A DNA stretch of 16,356 nucleotides from contig VSOH01000014.1 in assembly GCA_009774735.1 (NCBI GenBank), positions 1 through 16,356 of the forward strand. The letters run 5' to 3'. The number at the start of each line of letters is the position of its first letter. The first letter of the stretch is position 1. The DNA comes from Clostridiales bacterium. GTDB taxonomy: Bacteria; Bacillota_A; Clostridia; Oscillospirales; Acutalibacteraceae. The notes below the pieces were generated by a model. It saw only the letters and a program-made list of their open reading frames with translations, had not been told where the DNA came from and did not search any database. Made by a program: the position numbers and the translations under genes. Below, piece after piece: positions 1 to 8,672 of this stretch.

Positions 1-230
1 CCCATATACAAAGCATTATCATATTAATTTGATTTGGACAAGATGGTTCGGATTTGCTATAGGTATCCTAAAAATTATAAGGAACTTTTGTTACTTTTTT
101 CATTTTTTTACACTTATATATTAGAGAATATAAATTATAATAGGCAATTTTGTTAATAAAACGAGCAGTTTTGTAATTTATATTGTAAAATTTTGAAATA
201 TTTGATATGTTCATCCTGAAAACGGTAAAC
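1..230. other. AT-rich left edge without a recognised gene
   Basis: Very AT-rich sequence. An open frame runs in from beyond the left edge on the + strand and ends at TAG 122-124, giving about 40 codons that include residues RWFGFAIGI and then a low-complexity Phe/Tyr-rich tail. This could be the C-terminus of a membrane protein or simply chance; I do not recognise it. No promoter, RNA gene or convincing CDS start is visible here apart from the inverted repeat listed separately. Confidence 0.3.
127..184. repeat. 11-bp perfect inverted repeat, 36-nt spacer
   Basis: The arm AATATAAATTA at 127-137 is exactly complementary to TAATTTATATT at 174-184. Inside the loop a smaller potential stem AAAAC/GTTTT occurs. 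The arms are purely A/T in an AT-rich stretch, so chance is a serious alternative. Confidence 0.35.
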
Positions 231-260
231 AAAAAAAAGAGGCATATGAAAATATGCCCT
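231..260 (-). terminator. Rho-independent terminator of the small membrane protein gene
   Basis: Read on the minus strand, a 7-bp stem GGCATAT/ATATGCC with a 4-nt loop (241-258) is followed by an unbroken run of eight T (complement of 231-238). It lies 26 nt past the stop codon of the minus-strand gene at 287-802. Confidence 0.8.
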
Positions 261-286
261 CAAAAATATATATGCATAATAAGACA

Positions 287-802
287 CTAAGAATCCTGAT
301 ATCCAATGGCAGTTAGAATTTTACCAAGTTCACTCGTATATTCTTCATCGCAATACGCATAAACAGCAGTATTGCCAACCCAAATTGAAATATAATATGT
401 GCCATTCGAACTCATAGAATACATTGCATAATTATCATAATGTTCATCCCATTCCCTGAATCCAGCTGATATATTTTCATATATTAAATCGTGATTATTG
501 TGAAATAGAGAGTATGCACTATCATCATTATTAAACTCAAAAAAATAAAAATGCACAGTTTCACTATCGCAAGCAATACTGCCATTAAGATTTGAGCTTT
601 GCGCTTTATAAGTATCAGTAGTATTAATAGGTTCATAATTCAAATTAATCAATTCCGTATTTACTTGATTATAAGTTGCCGGTGTCTTATCACCTGTATT
701 TGCAAAAATAATAATAAGTATTGCTGCTAATGCAATCACTATAAACCCACAAATTGAATATATTGCCTTATCGCCATGCTTCAATATTAGCTTCATCAAC
801 AT
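287..802 (-). CDS. Small single-pass membrane protein of unknown function
   Basis: A 171-residue protein of unrecognised family. An N-terminal basic stretch (MLMKLILKHGDK) is followed by one hydrophobic segment at about residues 15-37 (ICGFIVIALAAILIIIFA), so it is probably anchored by a single helix with about 135 residues outside the cell. No lipobox cysteine precedes the segment. The outer part is rich in Asp, Asn, Ser and Tyr, with motifs FYFFEFNN and WVGNTAVYAYCDEE; the two cysteines there could pair. The frame opens 14 codons further upstream, but I choose the ATG at 802 because AAAGAGGG (810-817) sits 7 nt ahead of it. The gene is monocistronic, diverges from the large dockerin protein gene and has its own terminator. 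A link with that exported protein is possible from position only. Confidence 0.6.
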   Translation of the reverse strand: MLMKLILKHGDKAIYSICGFIVIALAAILIIIFANTGDKTPATYNQVNTELINLNYEPINTTDTYKAQSSNLNGSIACDSETVHFYFFEFNNDDSAYSLFHNNHDLIYENISAGFREWDEHYDNYAMYSMSSNGTYYISIWVGNTAVYAYCDEEYTSELGKILTAIGYQDS

Positions 803-823
803 AAATATACCCTCTTTGAAATC

Positions 824-851
824 AATATAGACACAGTATAACAAATGTCAA
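824..851 (-). promoter_or_regulatory. Likely sigma-A promoter for the small membrane protein gene
   Basis: On the minus strand, TTGACA (complement of 846-851) and TATATT (complement of 824-829) are separated by 16 nt. Transcription would begin near 817, giving a short leader that starts at the ribosome binding site. On the opposite strand a weaker pair, TTTGAA 815-820 and TATAAC 837-842 (16-nt spacing), could serve the divergent gene at 914, in which case the two promoters overlap. Confidence 0.45.
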
Positions 852-913
852 TATTTTAATCAAGTTAATCAAATATCATATTTTTCACAAAAGTAAGAAA
901 GGAAGTTGAAATT

Positions 914-3900
914 ATGAGAAAATTAAAAAAAGTAAGCATCAAACTTATCGCAAGTATGATAGCAGTCATTATACTGATTTCACCTATTAATGTGCTTGCT
1001 GCGGTTATTGCACCGAAAATTGATGAACTGTTACATAGTGACGAATATATCGGAGCAAGTGATGCGTATCTTGCTAATGCAGATATTCAGGCTGATAATT
1101 TGGAATATTATCCTGAAACTGCTGATATATTAGATGAAGATGAGTATTACTATAACTTAGATTCTGAAAATGCAGACAATGAAGAATTGCGAGCTGCTTC
1201 ATCCGATGTTGTCGGTGATCCTATGGTATTCTATACGCAAAGATGGCTTAATCAAGAATACGGAAATGTATCGGGCTTCGGGTCAGTACCCGAAAATGGC
1301 AAAACAGGCTGGAACACAGTTTATGGATTATTAAGAGCATTGCAGCACGAACTTGGCATCACAAGTTTATCTAATAATTTCGGTCCTTCTACCAGCAGTC
1401 TTTATTCAAAAAACCAATTATCAAGGAAAGATGGAGTAACCGATAAAAAATTTGCCATATTGCAATTTGCTCTGTGGTGTAAAGGTTACTGTCCCGGTTA
1501 TAACATTTCATATAATCAAAGCACAGGAAAAGTAACGATTAATGCTGTTTTTGATGCAGAAGTTGAACAAGCCGTTATTGAATTAAAGAAAGATGCGGGA
1601 TTCACTAATCCTAACGGCACAGTTACTCTCAATGTGATGAAGGCCTTAATGTCAATGGACAGTTTCAAACTTTTAGGCTCATCATATAGTGCGAAAGCAG
1701 AAGTCCGAGCTATGCAACAAGAATTCAACAGAAAATATGAGTCTTACATAGGTTTGATTCCTTGTGATGGTGTATATGGAAGAAGTACCAACAGCGCTCT
1801 TATATATGCTTATCAGGCAGAAGAAGGTTTGCCTGTCGGCGTTGCTAATGGTAACTTCGGACCTACAACAAGAAAATGTGCTCCGAACATCCCTTATTCT
1901 CGCAGCAGTGGTGCTGCATTGAATTATAATGGTAATTATTATAGTGATTCTCAAATATCAACCTTTACCAAACTGCTTCAGTTTGCATTATTTGTAAACG
2001 GATTCGGCAGCGGTAATTTTAATGGTAATTTTGATAGCGCTACACAACAGGCTGTAAGAGATTTTCAAGACTTTTACAAATTAAATGTTACCGGAAAGGT
2101 CGACATAGGCACTTGGATGTCATTGTTCCTGAGCAGTGGTGATCCTAACCGTCCTGCTTTGGGCGCAGACTGTGCGATGATACTTAATGAAGCACGAGCA
2201 AAAACCTTGTATGATAACGGCTATCGTTATGTCGGAAGATATTTGACAGGAACATACGGAAGTGATAGAATCAGCAAAGCTCTTACAGTAGAAGAGGAGC
2301 AGATCATTCTTGATGCAGGATTAAGATTCTTCCCTATCTATCAAGATGGCGGAACAAGACTTGATTATTTTACTGAAAGTCAAGGTGCAAAAGACGGACA
2401 AACTGCAATAGATGCCGCTGTGAAACTTGGTATACCTAAAGATACTATCATCTATTTTGCGGTCGATTTTGATGCTATTGAATCCCAAGTAAAAAGCAAT
2501 ATTATCCCATATTTCAGAGCAGTATATAATGAATTGTCACAGAGTATATACAGAGTTGGTATTTACGCTCCGAGATATGTCTGCACATTAGTTGCGAATG
2601 CAGGGTATTCGTGCAGCAGTTTTGTTGGCGATATGTCAACAGGATTCAGCGGAAATTTAGGTTATCCTATTCCTGATAATTGGGCGTTCTCACAGTTTGC
2701 AAATTTAGAGGGCAGCAATGCTCTTGGAAGTGGCGATGGCAGAATTGAAATTGATAAGGATGCTGTATCTGGCAAAAATCAAGGTGTTTATAAATTAGAT
2801 TTAGATTACAATACATTTCAGTCACCACAGTTTAATTTTGGAGATAATGAAGATGTAGACATTGAAGGACCTACAGTGAATTTTCTTGGAAAAGAATTCA
2901 ATCTATTTAAGATAACTGGCGGACTCAATGTTTTAAATGAAGGATTAAATATAGAATCTTGCTATGATGAAATAGAACATGAATTTAAAGTATTAATTGA
3001 TGTAAAAGTAAATGGAGATACGCAAACATTAGTTGGTGGAAGAGAAAAAAATGAAGATAAAGTCAAACAATTCAACACCGCATATAAAGATATCAAGGAC
3101 ATATACTATTCTTTTGGAAAAGGTAATACAACCGAATTGTCAAGAAGATTGAATAATTATAAAGGTAACTTCCTTGACAGAGCAGGCAAAATAGGGATTG
3201 AATGCAAGAGTAATATTTTCGGATTTGTTACTTATGATACTAATACAGGAGATGTAAAAGAAGGCGGAATATGTGTAATCGGAACATCAACATTCAGTGC
3301 ATCTTATCCTTTTCCACCAGTTCCTTTAACCTATTTAAAATTAGAGATTACAGGTTCATTTAGCGTTGGATTAAATCTTAGAGTAATAGATAACAAGCTA
3401 TCCCCTTATGGTGAACTTGAATTTATATTTGATCCAAGATTCGGATTAGAGGTGGATGCACTTATCGCCAATGCTTATGCTGGAATAAGCGGAAAAATAA
3501 AAGGCAATTTAAAATTCCCATCTACGCCATTTAAAAATTCATTTAAAGCAAATCTTACTGCTTCTGTTTTCTTTGAATACAATACATTGGTATGGGGCGA
3601 CAAGTTTGAATGGGAATTCCATGAATGGCAGTTATACCCTAAAAAGACCGCTCAATCAACTGCTTTTTCAATATCACGCAACGATTTAAAATTCATTGAA
3701 CCATTACCTCAAACATCAGCTTATGCACTATCAAATGAGCCGAATGTTTTCAAAAACAATATGCAAATTTATTGTCTGCCACAGATTATTAATCTCGGCA
3801 ATGATAAAATGATGATGACATATATTGATGATTCACCAAATAGATCCGCTGAAAACAGAACAATACTAATGTACAGCATTTATGAGAATGGCGAATGGAG

Positions 3901-6148
3901 TATTCCAAAAGCAGTTGCAGATGACAAAACCGCTGATTTTCAGCCATCCGTTTATCCTGACGGAAACGGCGGAGCACACATCATTTGGCAGAATGCAACT
4001 AAACTGTTTGATAATACAGTTACTTTAGAAGAAATGTCAACCAACATTGATTTACAGTACACACATTTCAACGGAACATCTTTTGACAATTCTGCTGCTA
4101 TAACCACAGATAACAACGATATGGAAATGATGCACAAGGTTGTATCAAACGGTGATGATATTTCTGTTGTTTGGGTGCAGAATTCTGAAAATGATACTTT
4201 CGGTTTAACAGGCACAAACTCCGTATTCAGAAAGGAATGCACTAACGGGAACTGGGGTGATATTGAAACCGTTGATTCTAATCTTCAGGTTATTTCAAGT
4301 ATAGACACCTCATATGACGGAACAAAGAATATAATCGCATATACTACAAAAACAGAAGAAGATAAATCCACTGTTGATGATCTTGAAATATTCTATTACA
4401 ACGGCAATCGTGTTAAACAATTAACCGATGATAATATTCCTGATTATTCAATAAGTTTATTGGACAATGAGTTATATTGGATAAACGGAAATTCACTTGT
4501 TAAAATCACAGATGGTGATGTAGACACGAAAATAACTGTTACAGAAAACATGGATATTACTGCGACTAATATCAAAGCATTAAAGAATGCAAATGGTAAT
4601 AAAGCGGTAATGTGGGAGCAGAATGTTGATAATTCAAGTACATTCTTTGTAACGAATTATGACAGCAGCACAGATTCATTTAATCCTGTTGAACCTCTTT
4701 CCGATTCGGTAGGAAGTGTTAGAGGATGGGATTCCTGTATGCTTTCAGACGGTCAGATTGAAATGGCATACGGTGTCGTTCAAGAAAATAACACAATCAG
4801 TCTTATGCAAAGGAAAATGAATCAGTTCTGCAACATTGCCGTAAATCCTGTTATTACATATAATGGTGATATTGCAAACGGCAATGATATAAAAATTGTA
4901 GCTGATGTATATAATACAGGTTCTGTCCCTGTTAATCAGTTTGATGTAAATATTTACGACGGCAGCAAAAATGTAATAAAATCATTAGTTGTTGATAAGA
5001 ATTTGGAAATAGGACAAAATGCGCAGATTGAAATTCCATATACTCTGCCCTCAACTATATCAAAAACTGATTATATAATCGAAATTCTGCCAAAGGGTGA
5101 AACTGATATTTCTCTTGGTGATAATAAAGGAGTATTCTCTTTCGGTTTTGCTGATGTTGCCATAAGCAATGTAAAGGAAATCAAAACGGATAACGGCAGA
5201 CAAATTGAAGTTACTGTTACAAATCAAGGCTTTGATACGGCTGATAATGTTACTGTTGATTTCATAAAGGACAATGATGCAGGTGAAATTTTAGATACCG
5301 ATACGATAACATTAGCACCGAGTGAATCAACTACCCTTACATTTGAAATAGATAATAGTTATCTTGATACAACAGAATCACTGAATGCAAGGTCTTTCTA
5401 TATATCAGCACAAACATCCGCATTGGAAAGTGACTATGGCAATAACAGCCAAATTGTAAATGTATATCCTGACTATGATGTTACTGTTACTGCTGACAAA
5501 GGCGGTACAGTCAGTGGCTCAGGCACTTTTCCTTATGAGTCTACTACAACAATTACTGCTGTACCTGATGAAGGTTACAAGTTCTTTGCTTGGTATGAGA
5601 ACGGCAATATCCTTTACAACACACCTGAAACCTATGAAATTACGGTTAACAGCAGTAGAACATTAAAAGCACTTTTTGTTGTCGATCCTGAATATCCGAC
5701 AACAGTTACAGGCTCGGTATATCAGTTAATATCTATTAATGGTGATAAGGGCAATGTTGCTGCTGGATTGACTGTAACTTTAGATAACCAATATACTACA
5801 ACTACTGCATCAGACGGCTCGTTCCAGTTTGAAAATGTTGTGTCGGGTGTATATATAATGCGTATAAGTGGAGAATCAACCATTGACCGCACTATGTTAG
5901 TAAATGTTAATGATATAGTTACTGATATCGGCGACATAACCATTGCATGTTTTGATTATGTCAAAGACGGTGTTATTGATGACAAAGATAAAACCGCTTG
6001 GCAGCAATGGATAAACAAAAATAAAAACGATTTGGATTTCAATATATTTGCTGATCTGAATGGTGATGGATATATTAATGCTAAAGACTTTGCTCTGTTC
6101 AATAGATTTAAAGGCAAATCAAAAAGTGATATTTATGCAAATATATAA
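914..6148 (+). CDS. Secreted multidomain dockerin protein with PG-binding and DUF1906 glycoside-hydrolase-like domains
   Basis: A 1744-residue exported protein. The signal peptide (KLKK, then a hydrophobic core) probably ends after VLA at residue 29. About 105-410 holds up to four peptidoglycan-binding-like repeats (LQHELGI, FGPST, GVYGRSTNSAL, FDSATQQAVRDFQ). About 415-630 matches the DUF1906 (Rv2525c-type) glycoside-hydrolase-like fold, with RYVGRYL, FPIYQ, IYFAVDFD, IYAPRY and WAFSQ. About 640-940 is unrecognised and beta-rich. About 947-1300 resembles a beta-propeller; 1305-1517 looks like two CARDB-type adhesion domains; 1520-1592 is an InlB B-repeat-like domain (GYKFFAWYENG); 1596-1675 is carboxypeptidase-regulatory-like; 1680-1744 is a type I dockerin. 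AAGAAAGGAAG (895-905) lies 8 nt before the ATG. I infer that it binds or cuts cell wall or related glycan and docks to a cohesin. Catalytic activity of DUF1906 domains is not generally proven. Confidence 0.88.
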   Translation: MRKLKKVSIKLIASMIAVIILISPINVLAAVIAPKIDELLHSDEYIGASDAYLANADIQADNLEYYPETADILDEDEYYYNLDSENADNEELRAASSDVVGDPMVFYTQRWLNQEYGNVSGFGSVPENGKTGWNTVYGLLRALQHELGITSLSNNFGPSTSSLYSKNQLSRKDGVTDKKFAILQFALWCKGYCPGYNISYNQSTGKVTINAVFDAEVEQAVIELKKDAGFTNPNGTVTLNVMKALMSMDSFKLLGSSYSAKAEVRAMQQEFNRKYESYIGLIPCDGVYGRSTNSALIYAYQAEEGLPVGVANGNFGPTTRKCAPNIPYSRSSGAALNYNGNYYSDSQISTFTKLLQFALFVNGFGSGNFNGNFDSATQQAVRDFQDFYKLNVTGKVDIGTWMSLFLSSGDPNRPALGADCAMILNEARAKTLYDNGYRYVGRYLTGTYGSDRISKALTVEEEQIILDAGLRFFPIYQDGGTRLDYFTESQGAKDGQTAIDAAVKLGIPKDTIIYFAVDFDAIESQVKSNIIPYFRAVYNELSQSIYRVGIYAPRYVCTLVANAGYSCSSFVGDMSTGFSGNLGYPIPDNWAFSQFANLEGSNALGSGDGRIEIDKDAVSGKNQGVYKLDLDYNTFQSPQFNFGDNEDVDIEGPTVNFLGKEFNLFKITGGLNVLNEGLNIESCYDEIEHEFKVLIDVKVNGDTQTLVGGREKNEDKVKQFNTAYKDIKDIYYSFGKGNTTELSRRLNNYKGNFLDRAGKIGIECKSNIFGFVTYDTNTGDVKEGGICVIGTSTFSASYPFPPVPLTYLKLEITGSFSVGLNLRVIDNKLSPYGELEFIFDPRFGLEVDALIANAYAGISGKIKGNLKFPSTPFKNSFKANLTASVFFEYNTLVWGDKFEWEFHEWQLYPKKTAQSTAFSISRNDLKFIEPLPQTSAYALSNEPNVFKNNMQIYCLPQIINLGNDKMMMTYIDDSPNRSAENRTILMYSIYENGEWSIPKAVADDKTADFQPSVYPDGNGGAHIIWQNATKLFDNTVTLEEMSTNIDLQYTHFNGTSFDNSAAITTDNNDMEMMHKVVSNGDDISVVWVQNSENDTFGLTGTNSVFRKECTNGNWGDIETVDSNLQVISSIDTSYDGTKNIIAYTTKTEEDKSTVDDLEIFYYNGNRVKQLTDDNIPDYSISLLDNELYWINGNSLVKITDGDVDTKITVTENMDITATNIKALKNANGNKAVMWEQNVDNSSTFFVTNYDSSTDSFNPVEPLSDSVGSVRGWDSCMLSDGQIEMAYGVVQENNTISLMQRKMNQFCNIAVNPVITYNGDIANGNDIKIVADVYNTGSVPVNQFDVNIYDGSKNVIKSLVVDKNLEIGQNAQIEIPYTLPSTISKTDYIIEILPKGETDISLGDNKGVFSFGFADVAISNVKEIKTDNGRQIEVTVTNQGFDTADNVTVDFIKDNDAGEILDTDTITLAPSESTTLTFEIDNSYLDTTESLNARSFYISAQTSALESDYGNNSQIVNVYPDYDVTVTADKGGTVSGSGTFPYESTTTITAVPDEGYKFFAWYENGNILYNTPETYEITVNSSRTLKALFVVDPEYPTTVTGSVYQLISINGDKGNVAAGLTVTLDNQYTTTTASDGSFQFENVVSGVYIMRISGESTIDRTMLVNVNDIVTDIGDITIACFDYVKDGVIDDKDKTAWQQWINKNKNDLDFNIFADLNGDGYINAKDFALFNRFKGKSKSDIYANI

Positions 6149-6163
6149 AACCACATAAATTAA

Positions 6164-6190
6164 GGCGTCAATCTGAAATGGATTGGCGCC
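6164..6190. terminator. Hairpin terminator between convergent genes
   Basis: Stem GGCGTCAATC (6164-6173) pairs with GATTGGCGCC (6181-6190) with a single T-G wobble and a 7-nt loop. On the + strand it is 16 nt past the dockerin gene stop and followed by TTTGTTCATT. On the minus strand it lies 32 nt past the restored recombinase stop at 6222 and is followed by TTAATTTAT. The T-runs are modest on both sides, so bidirectional use is an inference. Confidence 0.7.
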
Positions 6191-6221
6191 TTTGTTCATT
6201 AAATATTATTATAATCTATCT

Positions 6222-6340
6222 TCAATTTAATGATACACACATATCATATTCCCCCTTAAATACAACTTTTATTTGTTCTTTTGATTCAACAACAACACAT
6301 TCTAATATCTCTCTGACAATTTGGTCGTCATAAGTAAGGG
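6222..6340 (-). pseudogene. Out-of-frame C-terminal tail of the serine recombinase
   Basis: The recombinase frame stops at 6302 after an atypical tail (LLMTTKLSERY). One frame over, the sequence continues LTYDDQIVREILECVV, then EQIKVVFKGEYDMC, and stops with TGA at 6222-6224. This is the usual C-terminal strand region of large serine recombinases of this family. A single missing base (or two extra) in or beside the CCC run at 6338-6340 explains the switch; repairing it gives a protein of about 541 residues. It may be a real mutation or a sequencing or assembly error. Confidence 0.8.
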
Positions 6341-7846
6341 ATGGTTACGGAGTAATTCAATTACTGAATAAATTTCGTCAAGTCTTGACATAGTGAGCTG
6401 CTTGTTTTTCTTTAGGAGTTCAATTTCTTCAAGCTGCTTTTTTAACTGAATTTTTTCTGTAAGCAGTATTTCCATTAATGATTCTCTATTATCGTCATTT
6501 GCATTTTCAGTATTTGTATCAGTGATTAATTTGGAAAACTCTTTTTCGATCTCTGCAATTCTGATTTGCAGTTCAATACTGTTATCATTAATATTGTCTG
6601 CATTTAATCCCATAACAATGTGGGATTTTAATGTTTTAAGCACCTCTGCATTTTCTTTTGCCATTTTCATTATGGCATCCATAATTGCATTCTGTAAAAC
6701 AGATTCCTCGATACTCGGTGAGTGCTTGCAATATTTTTTACCGTAATCAAGTCGACTGATGCATCTCCATACAACCTTTTTTGTTTTTTCTCTTGTGGTC
6801 CATGTGCAGCGCCTGTATGGTGTACCGCATTCACCACATATAAGCAATTCAGTTAAAGCATACTTGCTTGAATATTTACCTTGCTCGGTTTTAGTTCCGA
6901 CACACTTAACTTTTCGCTTGCCTGAACGTCTTGCAAGTTCTTCCTGAGCCTTATTAAAAGTATTTCTATCTATAATTGCAGGATGATTGTTTTCGACATA
7001 ATATTTTGGTCTTTCACCGTTATTTGCTTTAACTTTTTTACTTAAAAAGTCAACTGTATATGTTTTGTTTATTAATGCATCACCCATATATTTTTCATTT
7101 GATAATATTGATCTTACTGTACTACTCGTCCATACTACCTTTTTTCTTGGTGTAGGGATGTTTTGAGAAGTAAGTGAATCTGCAATCACCTTTAAACTTT
7201 CACCTTTCAAGAATTTATCGTATATAATTCTTACAATTTCGGCTTCTTCTTGTACAATTTCGGGCTGCCCGTCAGCCCCTTTTTTATATCCAAGAAAATT
7301 ACTATATACAAAAGATACTTTTCCTTCTTTCGCTGCCTGTTCTTTACCCCAACGAACATTGGCACTTGTATTTTCTGATTCACTTTGCGCAATACTGCCA
7401 TAAATTGTAATGTAGAATTCTGCACCGGGCTCAATACTATGGATACCTTGTTCTTCAAAGTAAATGTCAGCATTAAGTTCTTTGAGCATTCGTACATATT
7501 TAAGGCAGTCAAGAGTATTTCTTGCAAATCTTGATATTGATTTTGTAATAATTCTGTCAATCTTACCTTTTTTGCAGTCACGAATCATCTTATTGAATTC
7601 GTCACGATTTTTTGTGCTTGTACCTGTTATACCTTTGTCTGCATATATCCCTGCCAAACACCATTTCGGCTCACTGTTAATCTTTTCAGTATAATACTGT
7701 TTCTGCACCTCATAACTGTTAAGCTGTTCATCCTGCTTTGTAGATACGCGGCAGTATGCTGCCACTCTCTCTTGCTGATAAGGATTCTTTATATTTGATT
7801 GTGCCGTTATTGTCGGTGCTATGTATCTGACTGTTTTCTGTGCCAT
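6302..7846 (-). CDS. Large serine recombinase (site-specific integrase), C-terminus frameshifted
   Basis: A 514-residue site-specific recombinase. The resolvase catalytic domain occupies about residues 26-165: YCRVSTKQ with R33 and the nucleophile S35, then DKGITGTS, and ITKSISRFARN carrying the conserved S/R residues. The recombinase DNA-binding domain follows (about 180-290, with FLGYKKG and IVRIIYDKFLKGESLKVIA). A zinc ribbon begins with C337 and C340 and has later cysteines in WRC and KYC; a Glu/Lys-rich coiled coil spans about 400-490. The ATG at 7846 is preceded by GAAAGGAAAAAGG and lies inside the 3' part of the upstream recombinase remnant, a normal layout for tandem recombinases. The last 11 residues are aberrant because of an indel near 6338-6340. 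The catalytic part is intact, but the lost tail probably weakens synapsis or regulation. Such enzymes integrate and excise the element that carries them. Confidence 0.9.
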   Translation of the reverse strand: MAQKTVRYIAPTITAQSNIKNPYQQERVAAYCRVSTKQDEQLNSYEVQKQYYTEKINSEPKWCLAGIYADKGITGTSTKNRDEFNKMIRDCKKGKIDRIITKSISRFARNTLDCLKYVRMLKELNADIYFEEQGIHSIEPGAEFYITIYGSIAQSESENTSANVRWGKEQAAKEGKVSFVYSNFLGYKKGADGQPEIVQEEAEIVRIIYDKFLKGESLKVIADSLTSQNIPTPRKKVVWTSSTVRSILSNEKYMGDALINKTYTVDFLSKKVKANNGERPKYYVENNHPAIIDRNTFNKAQEELARRSGKRKVKCVGTKTEQGKYSSKYALTELLICGECGTPYRRCTWTTREKTKKVVWRCISRLDYGKKYCKHSPSIEESVLQNAIMDAIMKMAKENAEVLKTLKSHIVMGLNADNINDNSIELQIRIAEIEKEFSKLITDTNTENANDDNRESLMEILLTEKIQLKKQLEEIELLKKNKQLTMSRLDEIYSVIELLRNHPLLMTTKLSERY

Positions 7847-8672
7847 GACCTTTTTCCTTTCGTATAGTCTGATTATTCTTTAATACGAGACTGATTTCTG
7901 AATCTGTATTAAGCTGTAAGGATTGTGTTGTTTTCATTAACAGAGGTAATGAAATCTCTGTTAATGGTTCTGCATTTTCAAACTCTGACTTTATCTGTTC
8001 GGATATATAACTGCCCGAATCTAAATCATCATATTTCAATGCGGCTAATTCAAATATTTTTTGTTGTAATATATTTTTATCAACATCTGCTGTTTCCAAC
8101 ATTCTGTTGATTTCATTTTCTGTTTTGATTGTTTCCTTGCTTTTGTCCGATACAGAATCAGACTTAACAAGCAAAGGATTATGTATTAAGTAATTAAGAT
8201 TATCAGTAATTTTACCGATTAATTCTTCATCAAATATGCCTGTGCTTTGTCCGCACTCGGTACAAATCCACCGTTCTGTTATTGTTAACTTCGGGTGATG
8301 TGTTCTTCTCATCTGACCTCCGCACTTTGCGCAGATAACAGGCATATTTAATTTATATATATAACTTGTACGCTTTACATTTTTTGTTGTGTCACGTTCT
8401 GCCTTTGTGCTGTTAGCCTGAATAAACAAATCCGTTTCAATAATCTTTGGGTATTTATCATCACCTAAATATCGTTTATCTTCAATAATTCTTTTTACCT
8501 TGTTCTTATTCCAATTAACTTGGTTAGGTAAAAATTCTATTCCTTTTTGGATAAGAAGATTTGAGATTTTCAGATATGATAATCCTTTGATATAATCTGT
8601 AAATACTTGGTTTACAATTTTTGCTTCGGCATCATGAATTACGATTCTGCCATTCTCAAACTTATATCCATG
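7728..8672 (-). pseudogene. Second serine recombinase, 5'-truncated: catalytic domain missing
   Basis: About 315 codons are open but there is no proper start. Homology begins at residues HGYKFENGRIVIHDAEAKIV, goes on through VFTDYIKGLSYLKI and KRIIEDKRYLGDDKYP (recombinase domain), then a zinc ribbon (VICAKCGG, WICTECG) and a coiled-coil region. The resolvase domain with its catalytic serine is absent; upstream sequence switches to SpaA in another frame. A TTG at 8429 would give a 233-residue protein, but homology clearly runs 80 residues further upstream, so that start is artificial. The end overlaps the next recombinase by 119 nt. Familiar recombinase sequence stops near NNQTIRKE, close to the downstream gene's start, so the original stop may be lost. 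It cannot be a working recombinase on its own. Confidence 0.85.

Noticed and set aside
803..844. Longer start (at 844) for the small membrane protein
   Set aside because: The extra 14 codons lack a ribosome binding site and would cover the likely promoter, whereas the ATG at 802 has a well-placed AAAGAGGG.
6338..6340. Programmed ribosomal frameshift at the recombinase 3' end
   Set aside because: CATCCCTTACTT lacks a standard slippery heptamer and I saw no downstream stimulatory structure, so a simple indel is more likely.
7231..7581. 116-codon frame inside the serine recombinase
   Set aside because: It is an alternative frame of the recombinase's catalytic domain, without its own ribosome binding site.
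8429..8429. TTG start for a 233-residue recombinase protein
   Set aside because: Recombinase homology runs uninterrupted upstream of it, so it is an internal Leu codon of a truncated gene.
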